A stretch of DNA of 15,183 nucleotides from Granulicella sp. (GCA_003133205.1 PKWK01000286.1:1-15183); one strand, 5' to 3'. Shown: positions 1 to 9,147, numbered from the stretch's first letter. Numbers and translations are program-made. Notes: generated by a model not told the origin, from the sequence alone.

Positions 1-2
1 TC

Positions 3-107
3 ATCCACCATCGCGCGCAGCTTGGCGTTTATCTGCGCTTGAACAATGTCGCGGTGCCCGGCGTCTACGGCCCATCCGCTGACGAGCAGTTCAACCCAGG
101 CAAGTAG
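3..107 (+). CDS. C-terminal end of an unrecognised protein (5' truncated)
   Basis: An open frame enters from the left edge (first full codon at 3) and ends at TAG 105-107, leaving 34 residues. The fragment contains the string GVYLRLNNVAVPGVYG and ends in FNPGK. The alternating aromatic and polar pattern could be the last strands of an outer-membrane beta-barrel, but this is a guess from a very short piece. The gene converges on the amidohydrolase, whose stop lies only 30 bases away on the other strand. I do not recognise a family. Confidence 0.5.
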   Translation: MHHRAQLGVYLRLNNVAVPGVYGPSADEQFNPGK

Positions 108-136
108 TTTCTATCGCCGGACCGCCCAGCCCTAAC

Positions 137-1441
137 TCACGGCCGCCGATACACCGTCCCATCCTTCATCACAAACTCGACGTGTCCGAGCGCGGAGATG
201 TCTTCGAGCGGATTGCCTTCGACAGCGATGATGTCGGCGTAGAGTCCGGCCTTCAGTTCGCCGATCTGTCCGGCCCAGCCGAGCAGGCGCGCTCCGTTCA
301 GCAGGTCGGCGCGGAGCACGTCTGCCGGCGACATGCCGTACTGCACCATCAGCTCCAGTTCGCGGGCCTGAGTGCCGTGCGGGAACGGGCCGACATCCGA
401 GCCGACGACGAAAGGGACACCAGCGGCGAGTTGACGCTTGAACTGGGACGCGTGGAAGGCCTGTAGCGCCTTGAACTTTTCGCCCGCACGAGGCGTCTCG
501 GGATGCTCGCCGAAGTACTCCATGATGGCGAATGTGGGCACGGCATAGATCCGCTTCGCCTTCATCTCGGCCATGGTGCGGTCGGAGAGGAAGTAGGCGT
601 GGTCGATCGACGCGACTCCCGCGGCGACGGCGTAGGAGGCAGCGGGCTCGCCGGTGCAGTGGACCGCGACTCCCATGGCTCCAGGCGATCCGGCGGCGAG
701 ACGCGCGGACTCGACGACGGCTGCGTGAAGTTCGGCCTCGGTGTACTGGTAGAGCGTGGTGAAGACGCCGTTTGCGAGCGAGTCGGGGCCGGTTTCGTAA
801 ATCTTGGCGAAGTCGGCGCCCTCCTTATGCTGTTGGCGCATGACGCGGACAAGATCATCGGTCGAGTCGGCGTAATCGGCGTTCGATGGGACGTGCACGG
901 CTGGGTTGTAGCCGAGGGCGTCTTCGTGGCCGCCGGTGATGTCGATGGCGTTGCCGCTCATCCTCATGCGCGGGCCAGGGATGAGGCCGGCGTCAATGGC
1001 ATTGCGGACGGCCGTGGATGCGGAGCCTGCGCCTTCGGTGCCCATGTCGCGCTCCGCGGTGAAGCCGGCCATAAGGTCTGCCTTCGCCGCAATCTCCGCG
1101 AGGATGACGCGCTGCGGAACGCTCTCCTCAACCGTCTGCAGGTCTTCGGCTCCGGGATGCAGAAACAGATGCACGTGCGCATCGATCAACCCAGGCAGCA
1201 AAGTCCGGTCGCCCAGATCGATGACCTCGGCACCAGCCGGATGGTCGACGTGCTGGCCGGCGGCGACGATGCGCTCCCCAACCACGAGAACCTCGCCGGG
1301 CGAGACGATCTGTCCGGCGGCGACGTCGAGCATATGGGCAGCATGGAGGATGGTCGGCGGGGCAGGCGGCGCGCCCGCTCCCTGGGCCACGCAGTAGGAC
1401 GCAGCGGATGCCACCAAGAAGACACTCAGCAACTTTCTCAT
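137..1441 (-). CDS. Secreted metal-dependent amidohydrolase (imidazolonepropionase-like)
   Basis: This is a 434-residue protein of the amidohydrolase superfamily, TIM-barrel enzymes that use one or two metal ions to hydrolyse cyclic amides, peptides or similar bonds. The substrate cannot be read from the sequence. A signal peptide covers about residues 1-19 (MRKLLSVFLVASAASYCVA), so it probably works in the periplasm. The family pattern is complete: HVH at 89-91 after GLIDA, a likely bridging lysine K213 in FAKIYETG, H261 in AVHCTGE, H281 in SIDHAYF and D349 in VGSDVG. The C-terminus (GQIGELKAGLYADIIAVEGNP) is the usual small beta domain that closes these enzymes. The length is typical. The start is the ATG at 1441; the sequence before it (CTCTTTTCACG) has no strong ribosome site. 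It follows the STN-domain gene on the same strand. Confidence 0.88.
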   Translation of the reverse strand: MRKLLSVFLVASAASYCVAQGAGAPPAPPTILHAAHMLDVAAGQIVSPGEVLVVGERIVAAGQHVDHPAGAEVIDLGDRTLLPGLIDAHVHLFLHPGAEDLQTVEESVPQRVILAEIAAKADLMAGFTAERDMGTEGAGSASTAVRNAIDAGLIPGPRMRMSGNAIDITGGHEDALGYNPAVHVPSNADYADSTDDLVRVMRQQHKEGADFAKIYETGPDSLANGVFTTLYQYTEAELHAAVVESARLAAGSPGAMGVAVHCTGEPAASYAVAAGVASIDHAYFLSDRTMAEMKAKRIYAVPTFAIMEYFGEHPETPRAGEKFKALQAFHASQFKRQLAAGVPFVVGSDVGPFPHGTQARELELMVQYGMSPADVLRADLLNGARLLGWAGQIGELKAGLYADIIAVEGNPLEDISALGHVEFVMKDGTVYRRP

Positions 1442-1499
1442 CGTGAAAAGAGAATACCGCGTTCGGAAAGTGCAAACTGTGGCTCGAACCGGCGCAGAC

Positions 1500-1662
1500 C
1501 TAATGTGAACCCGTATTCAGCTGTCGTTGCATCTGCTGAATCTGCTTTAAGTGCAGTGCGACCTGCTGTTCCGTCTGGAACCCGTCCGGTGACGCCAGAC
1601 TGGGCATTCCGGTTGATTGTGTACTCGGGCCGCCAGTCGCACCTTGCAGGGTAGCCGGCTCA
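1500..1662 (-). pseudogene. Displaced C-terminal tail of the STN-domain gene
   Basis: Directly past the early stop of the STN-domain gene, a different minus-strand frame stays open to TAG at 1500-1502. It encodes a Gln-rich tail including QGATGGPSTQ, GFQTEQQVALHLKQIQQMQ and the end RQLNTGSH. From general knowledge of short acidobacterial STN proteins, such a Gly/Ser/Pro linker followed by a Gln-rich end is what normally follows the STN core. I therefore read this as the original C-terminus, now out of frame, probably with some residues between the halves lost. It has no start signal of its own. The alternative is a chance open frame. Confidence 0.45.
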
Positions 1663-1986
1663 GCGGTCGAGCAGGATCGATAGTACTTCCGCGGGCGCGG
1701 CGGGACCATACTTGCCATAGACTCGCTGGTCGATGACACCTCCTGTAATCTTCATCCCGGTTTTTCTCGCGATTTCACGCAGAATCTGATTGAGGCTGGA
1801 GTTGTCTGCAGTGATCTCGAGCTGGCCTTGCAAGTAAGCGACCTCCGCTATACTTCCGGCTTGCTGCGGACCGGGAGCGGTGGGGCGCGCGGCAGGCAGG
1901 CTCGACGATTGTGCACAAGCGAGGCCGCCTCCGAGGAAGAAAAGACCTACGGTGCGGCACACAGGAGCGATGCGGTTCAACAGCAT
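1660..1986 (-). CDS. Secreted short protein with an STN-like (secretin/TonB N-terminal) domain, probably frame-truncated
   Basis: This is a 108-residue protein starting at ATG 1986, behind a good ribosome site (GAGGAG about 7 bases upstream). Residues 1-25 form a signal peptide (GLFFLGGGLACAQ), followed by a Pro/Ala linker. From about residue 52 the chain reads GQLEITADNSSLNQILREIA, then a lysine-rich helix, then GKYGPAAPAEVLSILLD. This is the STN pattern: a small alpha/beta fold found at the N-terminus of secretins and TonB-dependent receptors and also in free periplasmic proteins. The frame stops right after LLDR, where family members usually continue with another strand. The neighbouring frame then carries a plausible tail (see 1500-1662). 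The product may be a truncated or inactive form. It lies 53 bases downstream of the DsbA-like gene and probably shares its transcript. Confidence 0.65.
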   Translation of the reverse strand: MLLNRIAPVCRTVGLFFLGGGLACAQSSSLPAARPTAPGPQQAGSIAEVAYLQGQLEITADNSSLNQILREIARKTGMKITGGVIDQRVYGKYGPAAPAEVLSILLDR

Positions 1987-2039
1987 CTGGAATCTCCTCT
2001 CTTCAGCTCTAAACCCGCAATCTATACCGCCGCGGAGGT

Positions 2040-3164
2040 TCAGTTTACTGCGTGTTTTTGGCTGGCGGCGGAAAGTTCCCTGTCAATGATTTTCTCGAAA
2101 GTGGCGGCGGGTTGAGCGCCGCTGACGAATACACCGTTGACAAAGAATCCCGGAGTAGCGATGACGCCGGCGCTGGATCCCATCTTAAAGTCCTGGTCGA
2201 CTTGAGCCCTGTATCGGCCGCTGCTCAAGCAGGCATCGAATTGCTGACCGTTCAGCTTAAGGGTGCGTGCGTCCTCGAGAAGGCCGTTACGATCTTGCTT
2301 GCCCGGATTGGCGAAGAGCAGATCGTGATACTCCCAGTACTTGCCTTGGTCAGCCGCACAGTGGGAGGCTTCGGCGGCCAGTGCCGCGTCGGGGTGCAAT
2401 TGATTGAGGGGAAAATCCCTATATCCGAGGTTTACTTTTCCTGGGTACTTCGCTAGCAGCTCGGCGACCGTGGACTCCGCTTTGCGACAGAAGGGACAAC
2501 TGAAATCGGAGAATTCGACGATGGTAATTGGCGCTTTGGGATCTCCCCTGAACCGTGCGGGATCGGCGGTCACTTCGACCTTGGGCGGGCTCAGAAGCAT
2601 GACAAGCTCTCCATTGTTCATAGCCTGTTGCATGAGGTTCTGGATATAGACCATCCGCGCCTTCTGGATTGCCACGTCTTTCAACCCCTTTCGAACCTTG
2701 TCTTTCACGTCGTCAAAGGATTGGTTCCTCAGATCCTGGCGGGCCTCATAGCTCGCCCTCACTTGATCATCGGTCGGATCTGCAACTTTGGAATCAACTT
2801 CAGAATTGATAAGGTCGTCCAGACTAACTCCCTTCTTCTTCGCCTCGGCTTCGATCAATTTCCGATCCAGAACTGCATGCAGTGCCCGAAGCTTCACTGC
2901 ATATACCTGCTCCATCATCCTCTGCAGTTGTGCCTGTTCAGTGGCCGGAAGCTGGTCCGTGTCAATGGGCTGCCCGGCAAAAACTGCCATCGGCTCCGAG
3001 GTCGGCTTCTGGGTCCCGTCTTGAGCAAGAACCAAGGAAGAGATACAAACGCAGGCGAGCCCTCCCAGCATTACCCGGCGGAACCAGGCACAACCCGAGC
3101 CGAGGCCGAATCGCTTTCCTGTACCGAAGACTGGCCGAAACTTCTCAATGTTCCAATGAACCAT
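2040..3164 (-). CDS. Secreted DsbA-like thiol-disulfide protein with a SurA-like N-terminal domain
   Basis: This is a 374-residue exported protein. A hydrophobic export segment lies at about 33-48 (LGGLACVCISSLVLAQ) after an unusually long basic leader, so the true start may be Met32. Residues about 55-190 are helical and charged, resembling the N-terminal chaperone part of SurA/PpiC proteins: AVFAGQPIDTDQL, then AVLDRKLIEAEAKKKGVSL. Residues about 205-370 form a thioredoxin fold of the DsbA/DsbG kind. It has the active site CPFC at 223-226 inside VEFSDFSCPFC, and the cis-proline loop at TP 337-338 (VIATPGFFVNG). The expected role is forming or isomerising disulfides in periplasmic proteins. 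An AGGTG site sits about 10 bases before the ATG. The gene starts 34 bases after the multicopper oxidase remnant on the same strand, which suggests an operon. Confidence 0.85.
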   Translation of the reverse strand: MVHWNIEKFRPVFGTGKRFGLGSGCAWFRRVMLGGLACVCISSLVLAQDGTQKPTSEPMAVFAGQPIDTDQLPATEQAQLQRMMEQVYAVKLRALHAVLDRKLIEAEAKKKGVSLDDLINSEVDSKVADPTDDQVRASYEARQDLRNQSFDDVKDKVRKGLKDVAIQKARMVYIQNLMQQAMNNGELVMLLSPPKVEVTADPARFRGDPKAPITIVEFSDFSCPFCRKAESTVAELLAKYPGKVNLGYRDFPLNQLHPDAALAAEASHCAADQGKYWEYHDLLFANPGKQDRNGLLEDARTLKLNGQQFDACLSSGRYRAQVDQDFKMGSSAGVIATPGFFVNGVFVSGAQPAATFEKIIDRELSAASQKHAVN

Positions 3165-3198
3165 GGTCAGAGCACCTCAAAGCAGCTTGGATAAGACT

Positions 3199-4433
3199 TT
3201 AGGGAGTGACTTTGAACAGAGCGTACATCCCGTTATCAAAGTGTTCGTTCACGTGACAGTGGAAGAGCCATGTTCCGGGGTTGTCCGGCACCATGTCCGC
3301 GACCATCATGGCCATCGGTTCCAGGCTCAGGGTGTCGGTGCGCATACTGTTAGATAAAACAGTCTGGCCGTGCCAGTGCGGCGCGTGCACATCGTCTTCG
3401 TTGCTGTTCGCCATCAGGTACCAGCGCACGTGCTCGCCTTTCTTCATTGTCGGTAACGGCATGGTGCCCCGGATAAAGCCGTTCATCGTGTAGTACTCAA
3501 GCGTCTTCGCAAGATTAGGATTGGTGATCATCGAAGACGGATACTGCTGATCGTGCACAATATTCATCATCAAGTAAGCGCTGTCAGTCTCTTCGAATAT
3601 GGCAAACGCGACCACAAATTCGCGATCCACCCCTTTGGGTGTTCCGTCCGGCTTCGTGGAACCCTTCCTGGAGATGATGATGGCCCAATCAGTCCGGAGT
3701 TCATGTCCCTCGACTCGTTGAAGTGCGAGTGGTACATCCACAGCATCGAGCTGGGATCTCCCGGCCCAGGGCCCGCACGCTCAGGAACACTCCACGTATA
3801 CGTAAATCGTTCGCCGGGTTTGACTGCGTCGCCCTTCTTCGTGGCATCCGGCGGCACGGCCGCAGCCTCGCTGTAGTACGCGCCCTCGGAGTCCTTGTCG
3901 TACGACAACCCGTGGGCGTGCATGCTGCATATGATCGAAGAATTGTTCTTGAATACGATCTTGATCGTGTCACCCACCTCGGCGCGGATCAGTGGCCCGA
4001 GAATCCCAAGGTGCTCCCACTCCTGCGGACGCGGTTTCAAAGTCTTGAAAGTATCGTCCGTGTATTCGCGATACATCGCCTTGCGATACGAATTGGACTT
4101 GGCCGGTGGCACCGGGACCAATTCATTCTCACCGCGAAGTACATATGTTGGCGCGGTTCGCATATAGTTCCATTGCACGTCGTCCGCTGCGATGTAATAG
4201 GTGCGGATTTTGCCCGCCGAAGCTGCCTTCGCCTTCGCCGGCGTATGCATGTGCATGGCCCCGGAACTCGCTTCGCTGGGCGCTTGTGACTCCGAATGCG
4301 CGGAAACGGCCAGCAAGCCGGCCACAAAGTCCTACAAGGTACGGTAGCCGACGGTATCCTGGGCGATAGCGGGCGGAGCAGACGCAGCTCCAACCAGCAG
4401 AAGGATGGCGAGGAAGCAAAGCAGTTTGCGGAA
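3199..4433 (-). pseudogene. Two-domain multicopper oxidase (ceruloplasmin/laccase-like), broken by a frameshift and an in-frame stop
   Basis: Multicopper oxidases couple oxidation of a substrate (phenolics, metal ions) to four-electron reduction of oxygen. All four copper motifs are present: HAHG and WMYHSHF in domain 1, HAPHWHG and LFHCHVNEHFDNGM in domain 2. Only domain 2 carries the type-1 Cys-His-Met set, as in two-domain enzymes. The reading frame is not continuous. Domain 1 runs in one frame to GLIGP, then one base is missing in the GGGCC at about 3682-3686. The rest (IIISRKG to the stop at 3199) lies in the next frame. Upstream, a signal-like stretch (RKLLCFLAILLLVGAASAPP, near 4372-4430) is in frame with domain 1 but separated by TAG at 4332-4334. 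No ATG is found in front of it; the open frame reaches only a GTG at 4514. Family is certain; loss of function is inferred. Confidence 0.8.
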
Positions 4434-4461
4434 TCCTTCTGCCCCTGAGGATCGGGAGAAG

Positions 4462-4697
4462 ATGGCAGACTCGGTCTTCCCTAAGCGGAAAGAGCGCCGA
4501 ACGACGCTGCACACGTACGCAATGTGATCGCACGATTCGACCAGGCTAAGGTCGTCTCCGACGAAGAACGCAAAGAGGCCTTTTCACAACGTGAAGGCTA
4601 CAGCGAAAAGTCTGGCGTCGAAATGAGAGAGACCGAGTGGAAGCAACTGGGCAGCAAGCCTCACACTTCAAATCCAGCGCACAAGAAAGCGAGCTAG
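4462..4697 (+). pseudogene. Decayed small gene resembling DUF6582 proteins
   Basis: A plus-strand coding remnant becomes readable once indels are repaired. From ATG 4462 it reads MADSVFPKRKE, then shifts frame near 4494 and continues APNDAAHVRNVIARFDQAK and VVSDEERKEAF to the stop TAG 4695-4697. The string DAAHVRNVIARFDQ, followed by an acidic DEER segment and GVEMRETEWKQLGSK, matches my memory of DUF6582, a small family of unknown function. A second lesion pair seems to lie at about 4590 (extra base) and 4604 (missing base). In the alternative frame the middle reads VKATA, as expected, instead of REGYS. An upstream in-frame ATG at 4405 is possible, but it lies antisense to the oxidase signal segment. 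There is an AGGA about 10 bases before ATG 4462. Confidence 0.55.
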
Positions 4698-4730
4698 CCA
4701 ATCCCAACACTTCGAATACAGACCAGTTGA

Positions 4731-5513
4731 CTACTGCTTGTCGTACACCAACTGGGTCTTCTGGGTGCTTCCCGGAGGCCCGAACTCTTCCTGCAAACTG
4801 CGCCCGTCCGCGCTGATCCGAAGGTAGCCCTGGTTCACAACCGTGCCATTGAACTTGTTCAACGTGGCAAGCTCCTGGGGACCCTGCGGCGTAATGGAAA
4901 TGGTGAGTCCATTCGGGACGGAGGGACCGTGCATTGCCGCGTCCGAACCATCCAGGGTTACATCGGCATACTGACCGATGTCAGGAAATGCAATGTGCAA
5001 CGTCTGGTCCTTCTGGGCCAACTGCAGATGTTTCGGACTCGCCGCGAAGGGCTTCGCGATCTTCCATCCGCCTGCGAAGCCCGTGGATCCAGAATCGCGC
5101 TCATAGGAACTCTCTGTCGGCTTCACCGGTTCCTTGCCACCGGTCGGAACCGACAGAACGGTCAGCAGTTTTCCATCAGCGGATAACTCCCAATGAGCGG
5201 TCCCCACCTCCTTGCCACTCTTTTTCGCGGCCGTGTCAAACACCAGCGGCGTCTTCTGTACGCAAGACATAGTCTGCTGCGGACTCGTGGGATACTCTTT
5301 TCCGTTACAAGCGAAGCTGTAACTGGTAACACCGCTTTCTACGTGGTATTCGCCTGCCGGGGTGATCGAGATCGAAAAGGCGGGCCCGGGAACACTGCTC
5401 TTCGACGTGTTCAACTGCCAGGTCCCGTTCCAAACATGGGAGCGTCCACACCCTGATATCGCAACCAACGGCAACAATCCGACAAGCGCCCAGCCAGGAT
5501 AACTACTCTTCAT
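4731..5513 (-). CDS. Lipoprotein of unknown function with two related beta-rich halves
   Basis: This is a 260-residue protein starting at ATG 5513. A type II signal peptide ends in a lipobox (VAISGC, acylated cysteine C22), so the product should be anchored to a membrane facing the periplasm. The mature part looks like two similar beta-rich halves. The first opens with WNGTWQLNTSKS at about 28-39; the second opens with FAGGWKIAKP at about 146-155. Each is followed by strands containing SISITPAG or TISITPQG and ending in an ADGKLL or ADGRSL turn. The W-x-G-x-W-x-LN-xx-KS opening is common in secreted acidobacterial proteins of unknown role. Two cysteines in the first half (69 and 84) might pair. 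I do not know a function. The ribosome site is weak (GAAAGAAG). Confidence 0.75.
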   Translation of the reverse strand: MKSSYPGWALVGLLPLVAISGCGRSHVWNGTWQLNTSKSSVPGPAFSISITPAGEYHVESGVTSYSFACNGKEYPTSPQQTMSCVQKTPLVFDTAAKKSGKEVGTAHWELSADGKLLTVLSVPTGGKEPVKPTESSYERDSGSTGFAGGWKIAKPFAASPKHLQLAQKDQTLHIAFPDIGQYADVTLDGSDAAMHGPSVPNGLTISITPQGPQELATLNKFNGTVVNQGYLRISADGRSLQEEFGPPGSTQKTQLVYDKQ

Positions 5514-5546
5514 GGGAATGCTTCTTTCAAATGTGAATGGCTAAGC

Positions 5547-5595
5547 ACAAAACAAGGTTGCAGCTACCAGGATGAGGCTACTGGCAGCTGCAACC
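5547..5595 (-). terminator. Rho-independent terminator of the PEP-CTERM gene
   Basis: Arms at 5556-5570 and 5581-5595 pair over 15 bases with a single G-T style mismatch, around a 10-base loop. On the minus strand the hairpin is followed at once by a T-rich run (TTGTTTTG, about 5555-5548). It begins 27 bases after the stop codon of the PEP-CTERM gene. This is a textbook intrinsic terminator, and it separates that gene from the downstream lipoprotein. Confidence 0.85.
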
Positions 5596-5622
5596 GCACG
5601 TTGATGCCTGTGAGGCTATTGA

Positions 5623-6633
5623 TTAGCGAGCGAAGCGGCGACGGAGCGTGGTGATTCCGCCGAGTAGACCGGACGCGACCAGAACGATGGATGAAGGCTC
5701 CGGCGTCCCGGATGGCGGCGGCAGAGGCGTTCCACCAACTCCGGCGAATCCAAACGCCCATGTGCCAGAGGCGGTGTTTGGAGCTCCACCAGGACCGTTC
5801 GAAGCGAGGCCGAGTGCATAGACCTCCGCTGAATCAGTGCTGAGAGCGGCAATTGCGTCCGCCTCGTCGTTGGCTGCACCGTAGAAGATATCGAACGTTG
5901 TTGAGCCGCCCGCAGCAAGGCTTCCGAAGTCGAACGTAAAGAAGGAGCCTTGGTCCGCCGGACCAGCCGTGGTGAAGTTCGTGTTCGTTGTCCCGCCAAG
6001 GATCGCACTGCAAGCGGCAAGGGGATCAGGGGTGCAGAAGCCGTCGTCGTTGGAGAAAATCAGCGCAGAAGCAGGCACGCCACCGACCGTCACATACTCA
6101 TTAAACTCGGTCGGAGGGATGTCCCAGTCCATGGAGCGGGTATATTCCACATTGGTCATCGCGGTGCTTCCGGTGTTGGTCAGAGTGACCTGGTCTTGGA
6201 AGAGCACTGTGTTTGCCGTCGACGGACTGAATGCCTGGTTGATGGTCAGCCCGGTGCCGTCCAGCGAGGTCTTGGAGGTTGCGGTGGAGGATGTGCTGGC
6301 GAAACTGACTCCGGAAATGTTGCTGGTGCCTCCATCGGCATTCCCCACATAGCCGGATGTAGTTCCGTTCACGGAAACGCCCCAACCTTCGCAGAAGCAG
6401 CCAGGCGCTATGCCGTCCGCATTCTGCGAGGCAAGATAAATGCCATAGAGGCCACCCGGAACATTAGAGGTTGATGGTAGACTACCTGCCCCCAAAGCTC
6501 CCAGCGCATCTACACCCAGTGAGACTTGACCACCAGGCAGAGTGATGACTGCCTGACTTAGACCTGCAACGGTGCAGGCAATCAAGCCCGTCGAGAAAAC
6601 AGCAGAGCGACAAAGAAAACTCAAACGTCTCAT
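5623..6633 (-). CDS. PEP-CTERM sorted exported protein
   Basis: This is an exported, Gly/Ser/Thr-rich protein of about 336 residues. It begins with a signal peptide (MRRLSFLCRSAVFSTGLIAC) and ends with the tripartite PEP-CTERM signal: the motif PEP within GTPEPSS about 26 residues from the end, a hydrophobic segment IVLVASGLLGGITTL, and a basic tail RRRFAR. Such proteins are cut and anchored at the surface by an exosortase, and are often linked to exopolysaccharide or biofilm matrix. The body lacks a recognisable catalytic motif. It has a beta-rich look with repeats of short Asn/Thr segments and the cluster CFCEGW. I chose ATG 6633 because AGGA sits eight bases before it; the ATG five codons earlier (6648) has a poorer site. 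No exosortase is in this window. A promoter lies at 6716-6745 and a terminator at 5547-5595, so it is probably a single-gene transcript. Confidence 0.88.
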   Translation of the reverse strand: MRRLSFLCRSAVFSTGLIACTVAGLSQAVITLPGGQVSLGVDALGALGAGSLPSTSNVPGGLYGIYLASQNADGIAPGCFCEGWGVSVNGTTSGYVGNADGGTSNISGVSFASTSSTATSKTSLDGTGLTINQAFSPSTANTVLFQDQVTLTNTGSTAMTNVEYTRSMDWDIPPTEFNEYVTVGGVPASALIFSNDDGFCTPDPLAACSAILGGTTNTNFTTAGPADQGSFFTFDFGSLAAGGSTTFDIFYGAANDEADAIAALSTDSAEVYALGLASNGPGGAPNTASGTWAFGFAGVGGTPLPPPSGTPEPSSIVLVASGLLGGITTLRRRFAR

Positions 6634-6715
6634 GGGATTAGTCCTCATCTCATCTACCGCTGCATAGGAGGGCAGGTAGAGCTATGCCACAACGCAAGGT
6701 AGAGAAGCTGGCCTC

Positions 6716-6745
6716 ATTACAGCAATCGGAGCTCCAGCTTGCCAA
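6716..6745 (-). promoter_or_regulatory. Probable sigma-70-type promoter of the PEP-CTERM gene
   Basis: On the minus strand TTGGCA (6745-6740) and TGTAAT (6721-6716) are separated by 18 bases. Each hexamer differs from consensus by one base. Transcription would start near 6709, giving a leader of about 75 bases. The overlapping inverted repeat AAGCTGG (6705-6711) and CCAGCTT (6734-6740) might be an operator, but it is short. I looked for the -24/-12 pattern of sigma-54, which controls some PEP-CTERM genes, and did not find it. Confidence 0.45.
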
Positions 6746-6823
6746 TTCAGTAAAATCAATGACTTAGATAACCTGATTCGGGGACACACGCAAAGATTTG
6801 CACTTCAGAGGAAGTGATTTTCC

Positions 6824-6853
6824 TTGACTTTTGTCTTGTGGTTAGGGTAAAAT
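6824..6853 (+). promoter_or_regulatory. Orphan promoter-like site facing the 3' end of uup
   Basis: TTGACT (6824-6829) and TAAAAT (6848-6853) with an 18-base spacer form the best-looking promoter in the window, each hexamer one base from consensus. No plus-strand gene follows. The nearest ATG (6857) opens a frame of only 16 codons, and from 6904 on the strand is antisense to uup. It may drive an antisense or small RNA, be a relic of a lost gene, or be chance in an AT-rich gap. Confidence 0.35.
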
Positions 6854-6903
6854 AGAATGGTTGGAATACTGTACCTTGCGCAACGTGAGTCGCGCACTAC
6901 GGA

Positions 6904-8733
<1,830 letters not shown>

Positions 8734-8787
8734 GACTTTATTCTAATTTGCACTCGTGCTCCGTGCCGGTACCTGGCCAGGCTACGA

Positions 8788-9147
8788 TCAACGGTGCAGC
8801 GCTGCCTGTTTCTTTCCAGCAATCAACGAGTAGCTGCCCTTGACGATCTCCGACACTTCTTTCCAATCAACTCTGCCAACATCCAGCCGGAGGCCAACCC
8901 AACCTCTTGGCCCGACGTACGCAGGCATGTAGAAACGCTTCGGACTGGCGGAGACCAGCGCGGCATTTTCGCCCGGCAGAACCTTGCACGCCAAGCCGAC
9001 GATGTCGTCGCCATGATGGTCGTTCAGAAAGTACGCGAAGGTCTTTTTCTTTACCTTGAAGGCCGCATGCGAGCCGCAGATCTCGCGCTGCGCCTGCGGC
9101 AGTGCAAGGCATATCTCTGTCAGCCGTTTCAGATGATCTTCTGCCAT
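8788..9147 (-). CDS. MmcQ/YjbR family protein
   Basis: This is a 119-residue cytoplasmic protein of the YjbR/MmcQ group, small CyaY-like folds whose biochemical role is unsettled; they are often labelled DNA-binding. The pattern is typical: an N-terminal helix LKRLTEICLALPQAQRE, the segment HAAFKVKKKTFAYFL, the strand IVGLACKVLP, then YMPAYVGPRGWVGLRLD and a closing VDWKEVSEIVKGSYSLIAGKK. The length is normal for the family. The start ATG 9147 has a GGAA nearby. It lies 17 bases after the CxxC protein gene, so the two are probably co-transcribed. Confidence 0.85.
   Translation of the reverse strand: MAEDHLKRLTEICLALPQAQREICGSHAAFKVKKKTFAYFLNDHHGDDIVGLACKVLPGENAALVSASPKRFYMPAYVGPRGWVGLRLDVGRVDWKEVSEIVKGSYSLIAGKKQAALHR

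Noticed and set aside
503..1654. Long plus-strand open frame (383 codons) opposite the amidohydrolase.
   Set aside because: It is a GC-rich antisense shadow: low-complexity Gly/Val/Asp composition and no motif, while the minus strand has a complete enzyme.
6634..6903. Search for a sigma-54 promoter ahead of the PEP-CTERM gene.
   Set aside because: No GG-N10-GC arrangement with a TGGCAC-like left half was found on the minus strand.
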